The notes beneath the pieces are model-generated. The model did not search any database. It worked only from the letters and a program-made list of their open reading frames with translations, and was not told the origin of the DNA. The position numbers and the translations under genes are program-made. A stretch of DNA of 5,950 nt. Origin: Gammaproteobacteria bacterium. GTDB lineage: Bacteria > Pseudomonadota > Gammaproteobacteria > Enterobacterales > Alteromonadaceae. Positions 5,516-5,950 of this stretch are shown in pieces (the stretch's first letter is position 1; every line of letters begins with the position of its first letter). The stretch spans positions 1 to 5,950 of the forward strand of contig JAIXSW010000331.1 in the NCBI GenBank assembly GCA_027484495.1. Reading direction: 5' to 3'.

Positions 5516-5950
5516 TCAACCGCGACGCCAGCGATGTTGCCGCCATAACGCCGCCAGTTCCGGCGTCAGAAAGCTCCAGGCCAGGATCCGGCTTTGTTTG
5601 TTGCCTTGCGCCATCGCAATGACCTGAACCTGCGTCGCGCCTAATTGCAGCAATTGCTGTTGCAGTTTTGCCAGATGTTGCTGTTTGGAGACCAGCGTAG
5701 TGAACCAATACACCTGATTGGCAAAATCTTTGCTTTCCGCCAGCATCTGCCGTAAAAACACCGGCTCACCGCCGTCACACCACAGCTCGTTGGCCTGACC
5801 GGCAAAATTTAATGGCGCCTCGTTACTCAGACCCAAGTTGCGCTGTTTACGCGCACTGCCCGCCGCTGCGGCAGCCGGACTGTCGTGAAATGGTGGATTG
5901 CATAATGTCAGATCCAGATAATCACCGGGCTGGATCACGCCATGAAAAAT
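5516..5950 (-). CDS. rlmF: 23S rRNA (adenine(1618)-N(6))-methyltransferase RlmF, C-terminal part, 5' end outside window
   Basis: The minus-strand frame is open to the right edge and gives 144 residues, IFHGVIQPGDYLDLTLCNPPF and onward, ending at TGA 5518-5516. It reads as the C-terminal half of RlmF (YbiN), the cytoplasmic SAM-dependent enzyme that N6-methylates A1618 of 23S rRNA; E. coli RlmF has about 308 residues. Diagnostic stretches are NPPF (bases 5899-5888), the catalytic motif of N6-adenine methyltransferases, then FHDSPAAA, GSARKQRNLGL, LNFAGQANELWCDGGEP, VYWFTTLVSKQQ, MAQGNKQSRILAW. A GTG at 5938-5936 could be taken for a start, but homology continues through it (IFHGVI upstream), so it is an internal valine. 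The gene is convergent with the glucoamylase gene, with 104 bases between the stops, and is functionally unrelated to it. No frameshift or missing motif is seen in the visible part. Confidence 0.94.
   Translation of the reverse strand: MFHGVIQPGDYLDLTLCNPPFHDSPAAAAAGSARKQRNLGLSNEAPLNFAGQANELWCDGGEPVFLRQMLAESKDFANQVYWFTTLVSKQQHLAKLQQQLLQLGATQVQVIAMAQGNKQSRILAWSFLTPELAALWRQHRWRRG

Noticed and set aside
5936..5938. GTG as a start for a 140-residue minus-strand protein.
   Set aside because: RlmF-like sequence continues upstream of it to the window edge, and the N-terminal half of the enzyme would be missing, so it is an internal valine.

Overview
The window looks like chromosomal DNA from a gammaproteobacterium of the Alteromonadales/Chromatiales type (Rheinheimera- or Shewanella-like). 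This rests on moderate GC, Gram-negative features (an outer-membrane-type lipoprotein, an RlmF close to the E. coli protein) and a sugar transporter plus lipoprotein glucoamylase pair of the kind seen in maltodextrin loci of such bacteria. The genus is inferred, not demonstrated.

Layout. (1) 2-88: the last 28 codons of an unidentified + strand gene ending in a Lys/Glu/Leu coiled coil, followed by a GC-rich hairpin. (2) 220-1092: a stand-alone HDOD-domain signalling protein with a plausible promoter and a clear intrinsic terminator. (3) 1093-1488: a 396-base intergenic region with several elements: the HDOD terminator, a perfect 14-bp palindrome (1222-1235) resembling a LacI-family operator, a second strong intrinsic terminator (1341-1365), and an extended -10 promoter candidate (1417-1425). 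(4) 1489-2970 and 2994-5411: a probable two-gene operon encoding an MFS sugar transporter of the SLC45/sucrose-maltose type and a GH15 glucoamylase/glucodextranase lipoprotein. A hairpin and a strong terminator follow it. (5) 5516-5950, minus strand: the C-terminal half of rlmF (23S rRNA m6A1618 methyltransferase), convergent with the operon and running off the right edge.

How it works together. The lipid-anchored glucoamylase probably trims maltodextrins to glucose or short products on the outer side of the inner membrane, and the transporter brings small sugars into the cytoplasm. The palindrome is the likely binding site of a LacI-type regulator (MalR-like) that is not encoded in the window.

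The least ordinary part is the malto-operon leader. A perfect terminator lies between the operator-like palindrome and the transporter gene. Either the palindrome controls a short terminated transcript (sRNA or attenuated leader), or the operon is started from a second promoter beyond the terminator. I see no mobile element, CRISPR array, tRNA or rRNA, and no clearly new multi-gene system.
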